Assembly: GCF_958298935.1 (NCBI RefSeq)
Contig: NC_084925.1
Location: forward strand, 17,915,001 to 17,979,000
DNA: 64,000 nt
DNA from: Phragmites australis
Lineage: Eukaryota > Streptophyta > Magnoliopsida > Poales > Poaceae
Direction of reading: 5' to 3'
Part shown: piece after piece, positions 19,626-30,231 of the stretch
Position numbering within the stretch: position 1 is the first letter of the stretch
Layout: every line of letters begins with the position of its first letter
The notes under the pieces: model-generated
What the model was told of the DNA's origin: nothing
Seen by the model: the letters and a program-made list of their open reading frames with translations, nothing else
Database searches by the model: none
Program-made: the position numbers and the translations under genes

Positions 19626-22600
19626 CGGTGATCACTACGAAGCCTTTATGTGTTGCCAGGAGATCACTACGAAGCCTTTACAAAGAATCCTCCCAGTATG
19701 TGTCACCAACACTCCAGGTTTCACCGCTAGGTTCTACCACCTAGAGGCCCCCTCTTGTGCCATGTGGTTTCTGAGAATTACCCTCCCTCATCCATGCCTC
19801 CCATCTGGCCCACACAACACTAGAAGAACCCTAATTAATTGGCTAAGCCTACCCATATCAGTCTCGTGTTCATACGGAACTTCTCGGGTTGTCGCTCCGC
19901 GAACCGGTCCTTACTTAGGTTACTTGAGCAAACACTAAACCAACATCATAACCATGACCACTATCACCAACATCCGTATGCTCAAGGCCTAAGGTTCCAT
20001 GTTGCTAGACCATCAACAATTTAACCACCATTGTTGCATATGTTCATTAGTCAATCTTATAACACTTCCCAGTATCCCAAAGCATGGCTAAGCAATCTAC
20101 CCAACAAAAATACCTAACCATAAACCATCTAGGTTCCAAGGGATGATAAGGTAGATCTAGGGAAAACCCTAACATAGGTGACTACCCATCATATTGATAG
20201 ACACTGCATGCAATTTTGTAAAAGAAAATGTTTAAAAACATAGGTTTAAGATGATCAAGGACACTTGCCTTTTACCTAATGCTGCTCAATATTGTCAAAA
20301 TCTTGGTCTTAAAGTTCCTCGAACTGCTCTGGAACGTTAGCGACTAATCGCGAGAACTACTGACAAACAACACAAAGGAAAACACTAAGAACAACATACC
20401 AAACATCATTAAAATACTTTAAAAACACTATGGTTGGATAGGGATAATTTTAGAAACATTTATACGCAAGAATCGCCTAAATCGGAGTTAAGATGAAAAG
20501 AGAACAATTTTTGAGAGATGGATTAGACTCAAAAGGAAATGCCAATTTTCCGGAACTATCTTCCTATGGGAAAGGCTTTATTGCACAATCACTGTGTCAG
20601 GCTTGACAACATTATTGCGCAAGATTCAAGAGACTAGACTTGGCTGACTAGGCTAAGGAGAATGATGTGGCGCTGACTTGGCATGCTATGCAAGTACCAT
20701 CAGGATTAAAGAAGGGATACACGGAGATCTAGTCTCAACCACCTATTATGGATCAAAAAGGCTTAAGTTTGCGCTTCTAGGTTAAGGATACTACTGGTGA
20801 CTCTATGTAGCGGTGGTGGTTCGGGTTTCGTCGAAGACAGCGATCGGGCACGTGGCCACATACATCGATGTTGGGCTTCAGTGATATTTCAGTGAAATGA
20901 TGGAAGCATAGCATAGAACACGAAAAAACTAACTCAGTGGTATGGTTGGTTTCGGAAGGGGTCATCCAAGGTAGCGGCAAAATAGCGATGACTGCTGCTA
21001 GGTTTGGTGGTGACCGCGAACAGATGCAGGAATGAAGACGCTCGCGTTCCAAGAGATTGGCTATAAAATTTGAGAAACCGTTTGAATAGAGATGTTCGTA
21101 TATCCCGGGAACACAATGCTATGGCATAGTTTTGGGTAGATTATCCACTGAAAGGAAGAACGATCAGCCGAGATGAGACGGGTGATGGTTACGATGTGCT
21201 GTGGTTGGCAATGGCGTCTTGGTCGTGTCGCTATACAAAAAGGGATGGGCTCCTAGGGTCACATAGAAGACTCGATGGAACACGATGTGACATGGTTTGT
21301 GCATCCATACGGCTTTCGGATTGACGGGGAACACAAATGCAAATCCGGTGCACGTGCAGAACCCGTCCAAAAACCTGACAGTGGGTATGTCGACCTTGAT
21401 TACGGTGGTTTGGCTGCTCTACTATCCGACATGGTTGGTGAGGGCATGGGTAACATCATGGGATATGCACCGGTGAAAGGTCTTGGTGATTTGACCTCTG
21501 GTTGGTCAGGAACATCGATGCCAATCGGCTACAACGCAGCTGTCCAAGATGGCGACGACCGTGGTGGGGTTGATCGGGCTTTGGCTGAGACTAGGGCTTG
21601 GCTAGGGACTTAGTATTATTCTAAAACAGTAGTAAGGGAGGAGAAGAAGGGTTCTTCACCTTGCTTTGATGGTCGAGGAAGGAGGATTCGAGGAGAAGAT
21701 GATGAGGTAGCGCATCACGAGCTGCGGCGACGGCAGCGGCGGCACACAGACATGACAACAGTGACTTCTTGGGTTTGGTGGCATGGAATAGGGGTAGGAG
21801 AGGGTGTGCAAATCATATTTATAGGGCTAGGGGCGGCTGGTTGAGGTGGAGTCCAAGCCGAACATAAATCTGATTCGAGTTCGAGTCGGTTACGGTTTCC
21901 TTTTTCAGAGCTCTCTATTCCGAGGGTGATATCTCCATTGTCCGGACTACAAATTGGAAGTTTCTTGAGTCTAAATTGTATTACTCAAAAAGATCTACAA
22001 CTTTGGTATTCATTGGAACTTCTGAAAATGCCATCTGATTTCCAAAAATGCACCACAAGATAAACTGTTTGAAATCAGACTTATCTGCGCAGCACTGATT
22101 TCGGGGGCCATAACTCCTAGCTCTGTTATTGAAAAGGGGACTTCCAGAGGTTCAAATCAAAGCTCTCGTGAGACCTACAACTTTGGTATTTTTAAGATTT
22201 GCATTTGTGGCCGTTTTGAACTCCAAAACTTCATGGGAAGATGAGGCTATCTAGGACTCCACGAAAAGTTACAGATTTTGTGGATACTTTGTTAGGCCAT
22301 CTAGAAGACTTGGCTATGGGTTTGGACTTGAGCAATATTAGGAATATCTACAGTTTAGAAATGATACTTTAGGTATATCTACGGTTTAGAAAAGAAACTT
22401 TTGTAGAGAAATTTGAATATGATTTGAATTTGAATTGAGTTTGGAGTGAATTTAGGAGAAACGAAAAATGAGGTTGAACAAGAATAGGAGTAGATAAGGA
22501 ATTTGAATTTGGATTTGGGTAGAATTTGAGAAAGATGAGAGATTGACTTTAAACAAGGATTTGGATAATATTTGAATTGAACTGGAGAAGGATCAAATAT

Positions 22601-22676
22601 GATCAAGGATTGAATAGATGATGAATTCAAAGATTTTGAATTTCAACCATTAAGATCCTTAACTTATTCACTACCG
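19626..22676 (-). repeat. Family-M long LTR, truncated at both ends
   Basis: Co-linear with about 52650-57735 apart from the 2.1-kb insertion in that copy, and in the same orientation. It lacks the parts equivalent to 51806-52650 and the last 240 bases, so neither terminus nor a TSD is present. The minus-strand CTATAAATATG near 21820 is the likely LTR TATA box. A 19-bp stretch, GATCACTACGAAGCCTTTA, is repeated 24 bases apart at its left edge (about 19636 and 19660). A 112-codon plus-strand frame (21275-21613) is also open in the other copy. Confidence 0.8.
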
Positions 22677-23020
22677 AGTGGGATGAGGACCCGGATGAGG
22701 TACAGATCACAGGGACTAAAGTCCCAAGCAGGAGTGGTGGTGGCTTTATGTCACCAATGACGTCCTCCATCAGCGGTGACACACTGGATGAGGATGACTT
22801 CTTGGTGGGTGACATCTCACTAATTAGGGACCCCATATCACCGCAGCCGTTGATGTATGACTCCTTGGCCCAGGCTTCATTCGCAGCCACCGAGGTCTTG
22901 GCCCCGAGAATGACTCACGCAGATCCGGCGTTGATTCCGGCCACCAAGGACCCGATCCCAACTGTGACCACCAATGGCATGACCACGACTCCAATAATTT
23001 TAAGCATTTAGGAAATTTTA
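22677..23020 (+). pseudogene. Unrecognised acidic coding fragment
   Basis: One plus-strand frame stays open from about 22677 through a stop at 23009-23011. It has no visible start, because the family-M LTR cuts it off. The product is acidic and Ser/Pro/Thr-rich, including GDTLDEDDFLVGDISLIRDP and the end TTNGMTTTPIILSI. I do not recognise it. Its place and strand, downstream of the minus-strand Tat-4 gag-protease remnant, suit the C-terminal end of that element's antisense gene. That is inference from position only; the sequence does not resemble the Tat-2 antisense tail. Confidence 0.4.
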
Positions 23021-23914
23021 TCTTAAATTCTTTGCATTTAATGCGGGTACCTAGTGTTGGATGCGCCCGATAGCATATCATGATGTCTTTACTTACTTCC
23101 TCCTGCAATTAGTTCAGGACGTGTTAGTCACTAGTCGAAGCGCTTATTATAGTCAGCCTTAAGTCCGCTTGAGTGGAAGGTGTCAAAGCCATCAGGCACT
23201 CGTGGAACACGATAAGGAACCTTTTTGCAGCCCTAAAGTTCCAAAGTAATGATCCCTCAATTCTCATTAGAATATGCTTTAGAATGTACAAAATATGTCA
23301 TCTTCAGTTTCCAATACTATGTACATGTTAAGCCCCTGATTGCATGCCCGAGAAGGTTTTTCGGGTAGGTAGTCTAAATGAATAATGTAATAAAGCGAAG
23401 AGAGCCAATATTGCTATTTGGTCGTAGAGAAATTGCCGCAGCCCCGAGTGCACGCATGGGATAAGGTATCCGAAAGGCGGCTTACCCCATTGTCAAGCAT
23501 TTGAATGGAAAGGACGACAAGTAAGGCAGAAAAGAATTCAAATGATTTTCTAGGCAATATGATCTTTATTATTATGAAGGTACTCTTGGTACTTATACTT
23601 GGGACTTATAGAGCTAATTGATGTTCCTTGAGCTATTGTAGACCTAATATATTAAACCAAAATGACACATACTAAATTAACCCAATAAGCAGGGACCATT
23701 ATACTTCGGGCATAGCGCAGTGGCATTTCATGGGTTTTGCAGTTGTCCTAAAACCAGATCCCCGGGTTATCGGGTGTGCTTCCTCGAGGTGCTATGGCCG
23801 TGGTCACGATGAAGGCTTCTCATTCAACTTAATCCTTGAGCTCTTGGGTTCCTTGTAGGCTCGGTGCTGAGACACCATATTGAGGCTCCGCTTGTCGTAG
23901 CAGAGACTTTAGGG
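23021..23914. other. No gene seen; probable Tat-4 3' region
   Basis: No frame of interest in either direction. GCCCCTGATTGCATGCCCGA and GCCCCGAGTGCACGC recall the non-coding stretches that precede the 3' LTR in Tat elements. RT and integrase of Tat-4 are absent, so a large internal deletion must have occurred here. Confidence 0.4.
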
Positions 23915-25094
23915 TAACCCTAGATGGTAATGACCCCCTCGGGTCCGGAGATCTTCATGCACTGATATGCATAGTGCATGGTGGCCATGAATTTGGCTAT
24001 AGTTGGTTGCCCTAAGATGGTGTTGTATGCCATCTCAAAGTCAACCATGTCAACAAAATCTTTTTCGTCTGGAAGTTGTCATACATCTCAAAGGTGACGG
24101 GGGGGTGCTATCTAGCCAATAGGAGTGGCCAAGGATCTAGGTACTATGCCGTGGAAGGCTTGCGTAACTGACTTCATGGTAGATCGGGAGATATGCATCG
24201 CTTCGAGTGTTCCTGTATTGATAAGCAGTTTGGAGACTTCAATTGTTGATCTTCCCATGTTGTCTTGTTCTGGGGATTGTGCCTCTCTGAATTTGATCCA
24301 TCACAAGAAGGGGTGGTGCAAGACTTCCCTCGATTAGAGCTATTCCCAATGATGGCTAGATGGGAGTTCTCGACCTGGGTGATGGTCTCCTTTGTCATGC
24401 CAATCACTGAGTTGAACCGGCCCTTACTGGTTGGGGTTGTCAGAGCAGTAGTCGGAGGGCGCATGAGAGCCTCTTGTAGAAGGAGGATCCCCTGTGCTGT
24501 TGCAGATCTATAGCATTGAGCCGCTTGCTGATGGTCAGGAGAAGTTATACCCAGTGCTTCGTTAGGGTTTTGGATCTGGGAGGCAAGGCCAACGGAAGCT
24601 GACCATCGCTTGAAACCAGGGTAGCAGGGATCTGCATGTTTGCAGGATCGTCATCATGATTACCCAGATCGTCATCCCCGTCTCCAATGGTGAAGGCTTG
24701 GGGGTAATCTCCACTAGAGGAGGAGTCTAGATCCATCATGTATTTTTCATCGGATTGCTCCAGGTAGTTATTTCGATAATCCATGTCATCGGAAGATCCT
24801 CCAATGGTGATTGCTTCCACGATTGTCTTGGCAGTTGAGTGGTTCAAACTCGATGCCGTAGTCCGTGGCATACTAATCCATAAAGTAACTTACCTCATCA
24901 CCGGAGTCATTGCCAGATAGCTCTTCGTCGAAGTCCACCTGATCGATTGCTTGCTCGTTGGTTGAGGGGGTGAAGTTGTCATAGAACCCCTTGTCCAAGA
25001 AGCCGGTGCTCGATGTAGGCTTAGGCAAAGTCGATGGTAGGATGTGTGTAGATGTTTGAATGCCTATTGTCATGATCCCCACGAACGGAGCCAA
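23915..25094 (-). pseudogene. Tat-4 gag and protease remnant, internally deleted
   Basis: Minus strand. Gag starts just inside the PBS (MAPFVGIMTIGIQTSTHILP, 25094 down) and continues as acidic sequence (SSDDMDYRNNYLEQSDEKYM; 24545-24871). The protease end is at about 23920-24070: FEMAYNTILGQPTIAKFMAT followed by MKISGPEGVIT. This parallels NAILGQGTLN...LKIPGPQGLIT in Tat-2. Most of the gag core, the DGGS part and all of RT onward are missing. It is another Tat lineage branch, diverged from Tat-1 to Tat-3. Confidence 0.7.
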
Positions 25095-25095
25095 C
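25070..25095 (-). other. Primer-binding site of Tat-4
   Basis: The minus strand reads TTGGCTCCGTTCGTGGGGAT followed by CATGAC, aligned with GTGCACCGTCCGTGGGGATT of Tat-2. Confidence 0.6.
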
Positions 25096-25640
25096 TATCG
25101 ACAATTCATGATCCATCGATCTTATGAGCTTGTAGAAGATGTAGGAGATGCTTTGAGTAGATGAATCTAAGAACATAGAGGGGTTTTTATACTGGTTCAG
25201 ACCTCCCTTAGGATAATAGCCCTATATCCTATTTGTCTTGTATTACTCTCTTAGATTGTTACAGGGGGTGCATGGCTAGCCTAGATGAATCTAAACCTAG
25301 TCGGATGGCTCCCTTGCATGTAGTTCTGGAGATGAAATACAGATGTAAGGTGCAGAAGGCTTGGAGGGTTAGAGCTTCCGCATGCTTAAATGGTGTGTTG
25401 TGTCTTCTGATGACTTTTCCTCCGTAGGATTCCCTAGCTTCGTATATATAAGGGGGCACTGGAGTCCTTCCTTGCTGTTCTTGGAGATAAATTTCCTTGT
25501 TTATGAGATATCATGATATCTACAGGCTGTTTCCATGCTTGTAGGGATTCTCTTCCCTTCCCAAAGATAAAGACATTCCCCAAGAATAACGAAAAAAACT
25601 GAGGTATTCGAATATGGTAGTTCTATACTACTCATTGTCA
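25096..25640 (-). repeat. 5' LTR of Tat-4 (right end approximate)
   Basis: Minus-oriented LTR next to the Tat-4 PBS. It contains TATATATA near 25445 and, about 90 bases from its 3' end, GGTTCAGACCTCCCTTAGGA, a block seen again at about 26005 in the next LTR. The right limit at 25640 is set where the minus strand reads TGACAATGAGTAG, like the TGACAAAAATACGG start of the neighbouring LTR. That limit is a guess. Confidence 0.5.
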
Positions 25641-25925
25641 AAGAGGGAGAGTATTCCCTTAATCATCCTGATGATTGATTTATTTACATAGCGCAATTGC
25701 TAGTCAGTGGACCATCGAACCAGCAGCTAGAGGGCAAAGAGCCCTATGGATATGGCTAGTTCATTCTTGCCTTTAATGATGAGGATAATAGAATATCCCC
25801 ACCGGTGGATCAACTCCCCCAAGAGGAGCAAGACATGTTGGCACATGAGAATTTGATCATTGAACATGAGTGGGAGCAATGCCACATAGAGCGTGAACAC
25901 TCCTATCAACAATTGGTAAAGTTAA
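25641..25925 (+). pseudogene. Short charged coding fragment between two LTRs
   Basis: A plus-strand frame at about 25770-25925 reads DEDNRISPPVDQLPQEEQDM and on to HENLIIEHEWEQCHIEREHS, a charged helix-like stretch with no start. It could be a piece of an antisense Tat gene, or it could be chance. Confidence 0.3.
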
Positions 25926-26576
25926 TTATACAAATATTTATATAAAGTACAGATACCTAGTCCTCAACTATACATATCAAAGAAGAAGACACAAAATTTA
26001 TACAGGTTCGTGCCTCCCTTAGGAGAATAGCCTCACATCTTGTTTCACTTTGATTAATCTCAAGAAAAGTTAATTAAAATGGGGTTGTGTCTAGATCTAG
26101 TACAAAGGATCCCAGTGAGTTCTCTTGTATTTTAAATCCTGAAGCCCTTTGTTGGATGAATCTCACTTGTACTATGACTCTGTTGTCGATCTCAATGGGT
26201 TCTCTCTGCTCCTATCTGACTAGCCTTGTTCTGTATTGCTTGTTCGGCTCCTCGTTGGGAATTTGATTGCTTTTCCTAGGCTCTAATATAGCTAGAGATC
26301 CTCTTGACATAACCCCTGCCCCTCGTTATATAGTTGGGCCAGAAGAGTTGTACGACACTTAGAAACTCCGATTGTAACCTTTCCAGATTGTATTACTTCT
26401 GGATATCTAGAAGATTCGTTCGTAATCTGAGGATGGTTTTCATGTAGAACATGATGAATATCTTGAAATATCAGCACATGCCTTATTAACCCTATGGCGG
26501 TTGTAAAAATCACTATATCGGATTAAGGATACATTTATGGTAGATACTCGTTCTTAGGATATACCGTATTTTTGTC
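25926..26576 (-). repeat. 3' LTR of Tat-5 (left end approximate)
   Basis: On the minus strand it starts TGACAAAAATACGG at 26576. TATATAA is at about 26325 and the shared GGTTCGTGCCTCCCTTAGGA block is at about 26005. A purine run (TTTGGGGGGCTAG) lies about 40 bases outside it at 26617-26632 and may be the degraded PPT. The left limit is uncertain. Confidence 0.5.
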
Positions 26577-27114
26577 AAATATATATAACTATTAATTATT
26601 TATTCCTCATCTGCTAGCCCCCCAAATTTTCCTAGAAGAAGGCAAATGTATTATTGTAGTCAAGAATTTGACCATACTAGAACTCACCTAGTTGGGAATA
26701 GTCCTTGATTAGGAATTATATTTGACTGAATATCCTTTCCTAATCGAGGAGTTTCTTCAACCGAATAGAGCTCTATCTATAGAGGCTTACCTAATTGGGA
26801 AATTACTTCTAACCACATAAGCCCAAAGGTCATATTCTCATTTTCCATGTCCTAAGGGAATATTGCATTAAATACACATGACATCTGAGGGGAGTTCAAA
26901 CAATCATGATGTATGAAAAATTGAATCACCACAGAAACCATTAACTTGGAGCAGTAACACCGGCATCCATCATGGAATAGTCGCTAAACCTCCTTTCCTT
27001 ATAAATAGGAAAGGATCCAGATGCTATCTCAATCCCACTATTACATTTCTCAAACTCTTTGCTTTCAAACAATGAATTTCCCTCTTCGTTCAATATCCAG
27101 CCCCAAATTCCCCA
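26577..27114 (+). promoter_or_regulatory. Promoter and leader of the Tat-5 antisense gene
   Basis: AT-rich non-coding DNA. A good TATA box, TTATAAATAGG (TATAAATA at 27000-27007), stands 108 bases before the ATG of the antisense gene at 27115, so the antisense gene probably had its own promoter, separate from the LTR. Confidence 0.55.
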
Positions 27115-27415
27115 ATGGTGACCTCCAATAGTTTGTGGGTGACATTAGAGATATCCGATTCATGCATTTGGAAGCTAGAGAAAGATGAAATGATCACTCC
27201 CAACAGTCTGATCCACTAGAGGTCGGCGGAAAGGGAGGAAATTTTGAGCCTGAACACCGGAGAAATTGTGGTGTCTAATGCTTTCTTCCATTGTGGCTTT
27301 CGCATCCCCACCTCAGATTTGTTTGAGGAAATTCTCACCTTCTATGACATCGAGATCATCAACCTCAACCCCAACTCCATTACATCATTATTGTTTTTTT
27401 TCTTATTTTACATTT
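27115..27415 (+). pseudogene. Tat-5 antisense gene, N-terminal Transposase_28-like domain
   Basis: Starts MVTSNSLWVTLEISDSCIWK and continues in the same frame through a single TAG (27217-27219) into EEILSLNTGEIVVSNAFFHC, then GFRIPTSDLFEEILTFYDIE and NLNPNSI. This is the conserved core of the grass 'putative gypsy-type transposon' domain (PF04195). The Tat-2 equivalent is FPKPLAH*VVVLEALFEAGL. The CACTA insertion at 27416 ends it after about 100 codons. Its strand fits a minus-oriented Tat-5 whose 3' LTR is at 25926-26576. Its biochemical role is unknown to me. Confidence 0.75.
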
Positions 27416-28386
27416 CACTACTACAAAAAGGGTCATCTGCGCCCTTCTTCACTGCTGGTTCATAAGGTCCAACCGTTGATCAATTAGTGAGCCGTTGAGA
27501 GCCGATGGTGATAAGCACTATCAGTTACTATCACTGACGGTTTTTATTACAAACTGGCAGTGATACAACACTGCCGGTTCATATAATAGACCATCAATGA
27601 TACTAGTGTTATCACTACTGGTTGGTTACAAGAACTAGCAGTGATACTTGTGTTATCACTACCCGTTGGTTACAAGAACCGACAGTGTTTTAATCATTGT
27701 CGGTTGGTGTCATGGACACTTAGTGATAAAAAAAGTACCGCTGCTGTTTGGCTCCTAAAATCGGCAGTGATGTGTCATAGTATACAACGGTTCTGTCCCT
27801 GAGCCCGAGTAGAACAGAGGAGCTCTGTTATGCTTAGCGCACGGTGGCTCTTTGCGGCAAGCTTCCATGACGAGGCTCAAAATTTGGTGGAATCCACATG
27901 ACCTAGGTGCTACAAGGTTAGTAAGTTCGTCTACATTTCACTTGTACTTAAATTTACTTGTTACATTGCTCTAGATTTTGATAATTGATGCTTGTTCCAT
28001 GATGATGAATTTTGAAGGAGCTAGAGCTCCAAGTGACTCAGTGAATTTAAGCTAATCGATTTTAGGTACTCCAAGTTTTATTCACTTGTGGAAACAATCT
28101 TTCTCACTTCTTTCTCTCTTTCTTTGTTTTTTTGAGCAGCTTTCTTGTTTGACACTTTTTTTTGGAACCATAACACCACAATACCAGATATATGACTAGC
28201 ACAGATAGAAGATAAAACCCAACACAATCAGTGGTGGTCATGGTGATCGAGGTGGTGCTACCCATTCTCTTGCGGTTTTGGTTCAAAGTGGGAAGTAAGT
28301 GTGAGAGAGGTGGTCGATGGGCTTTAAGTGGGCTGAGAAACCAAGTTGAAATATGCTTTGGTTTATATGTGATGAGTGATTAACAA
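27416..28386 (+). mobile_element. CACTA (En/Spm-type) transposon terminus
   Basis: Begins with CACTACTACAAAAAGGG, a standard grass CACTA terminus. From 27440 to about 27790 there are subterminal repeats in both orientations, variants of GGCAGTGAT and ATCACTGCCGGT. The remainder to 28386 is leader-like or intronic, with short frames only and no transposase motif. The opposite terminus is not in the window; the SIRE-like LTR cuts this element at about 28387. Confidence 0.8.
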
Positions 28387-30165
28387 TGTTGTTATTTTGG
28401 TTTGTTGATTTATGGACTGCACGAGCATGTATATGTGTTACAATTATGATCATGGCTAATCAAAGTTGCAGAGAGAAATGAAGTTGGCGTGTTTATCTTT
28501 GAGTCCAGGAAAATTGTACACATTGGATGATTTAGTGCTTGGGATTTTGTACACACCGGATGATCCGGCACTTAGGATTTTATACACGGCGGAAGGTCCA
28601 GCGTTCAGATGAGGTTCACACTAGAGCTCTTCATCCCAGAGGCAGAAATTGAAGTACACATCGGATGGTCGGGTGATGGACAGTAATATATGCTGGATCA
28701 TTTGTTGTATAGAGGTTACAAGTCGACTCTGGTGGACTTAAACTCGCCGGATGGTCCAACGATTGAGAGCAATGCATGCTGGACTATTTCTTGTAGAAAG
28801 CTTGTAGAATGGTGGATTGGTGAAAGTGAACTCATCGAATGGTATGGTGATGGGATAAAGGGTATGCCGGTGCACTTCTTGTAGAGAGGTTGCAAGATGG
28901 CCGGTCTGCTAGATCGAGCACACCGGATGATCCAGCGCTGAGGAGGTGACAACACCAGAGCATCCAACGTTCACTGTTTTCCTAAGATGTGCATTGACTA
29001 AGGATTTTGATTATGGATTAATCTATAATGGAGTTGGAGATATGTGTTTGCTTGTCTCATATTGTGCAGGTGATGGATGCAACTTGACGGCTGACGGTGG
29101 GATGATCAGGGCCAAGCTGGGTGCTTGGTGCCAGATGATCGAGGATGCCGGGCAAAGTCAAGGGTGGTCCTATCTGTGCTTATGGAGATCAAGCAAAGCA
29201 TGAGAATGTGCATGATGATGGCTTGTTGATTAAGTCAAGTGAAGGGGATACGTACCAGTGATCAAGATCGCAAGACAAAGTATACGTGTAGACATCGAGA
29301 TACTTGCTTGAGGTGATAGCAAGTGGCAGTGAGTCACGCTTTTAGAAGTGTGTGAGATGGTTTCACGGTTTGGCCTCAAAACAGTGGAAGGATGGGATGC
29401 ACGTGCTACCATCGTGAAGCTAGTATCGAGGCAAAGCTAAGTCGCCATGACCGTTCGATGGACGGAGCGAAAAATGGACCAATATCCCGGTGGTAGGTAG
29501 GAGGCCATTGGAAGGAAGGGGTATTTTGGGAACAAGAAAGCTTAAGAGCTAAGCCATCTCCCTAGGCCTATAAATAGAGGGTAGGGGTGTGTGTGGGAGG
29601 ATTGAGCCAGCCATTTGAGATTTGAGTGCTAGGTTTTAGAGGAGAGGAAATGAGAGCTTAGCCTTTGTAACTTGTAATTGGAAATGAAACCATCTTGTAA
29701 TTCTGCTGAAAATAGGGATATCATCTAAATGAATTGATGTTACCCAATGTTCTTGGATTCAAATCCTTCAAGTTTCCTTCTCTCGGCTCCCTTGCTTTGT
29801 TGTTCTTCTTGTTGCTAGAGGCATAAATTCACATACAAATGTATACAAGTGAGTCTTGAATTCACTTCCCTGTAGATCATCAACTCGTAGAACTTCTTCT
29901 TCCGATGATCTTTTCTTTGGAGCAAAGGTTTCATTGTCTAAGTTGCTATCTTTATGTGGCGATGACTCATGGGATATGTGCCAATGGAACCTAGAGTGAC
30001 CCACGAGAGCCATGCTTGGAGTTTTTTTGCAGCAACTAGTTTCTCTTCAATTTTTGCTTCCGCTTCATTTTGAGGTGCGTTGGGTGACCAAAATAGGAGA
30101 AGGCTATCAATGAAATTTGTGAGGCGCCTATTCACCCCCCTCTAGTCGCCATTCTTGGTCCTACA
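28387..30165 (+). repeat. 5' LTR of SIRE-like copia (SIRE-B)
   Basis: The end is clear: CTTGGTCCTACA followed by a PBS. The start at TGTTGTTATTTTGG (28387) is a best guess because the partner LTR is not in the window. A TATA box, CCTATAAATAGAGG (29569-29576), is 600 bases before the end. Between 28516 and 28970 a motif like ACACCGGATGATCCGGC recurs about eight times, recalling the reiterated palindromes in Opie/Ji LTRs. Confidence 0.7.
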
Positions 30166-30180
30166 ATTGGTATTAGAGCT
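30166..30180 (+). other. Primer-binding site of SIRE-B
   Basis: ATTGGTATTAGAGCT follows the LTR and is complementary to initiator methionine tRNA except for one base (TGGTATCAGAGC expected). Confidence 0.8.
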
Positions 30181-30231
30181 GGTTTGACCACTTGTTGACC
30201 TTTGCCACATTTGTGTCTGTAGGCAACAATA

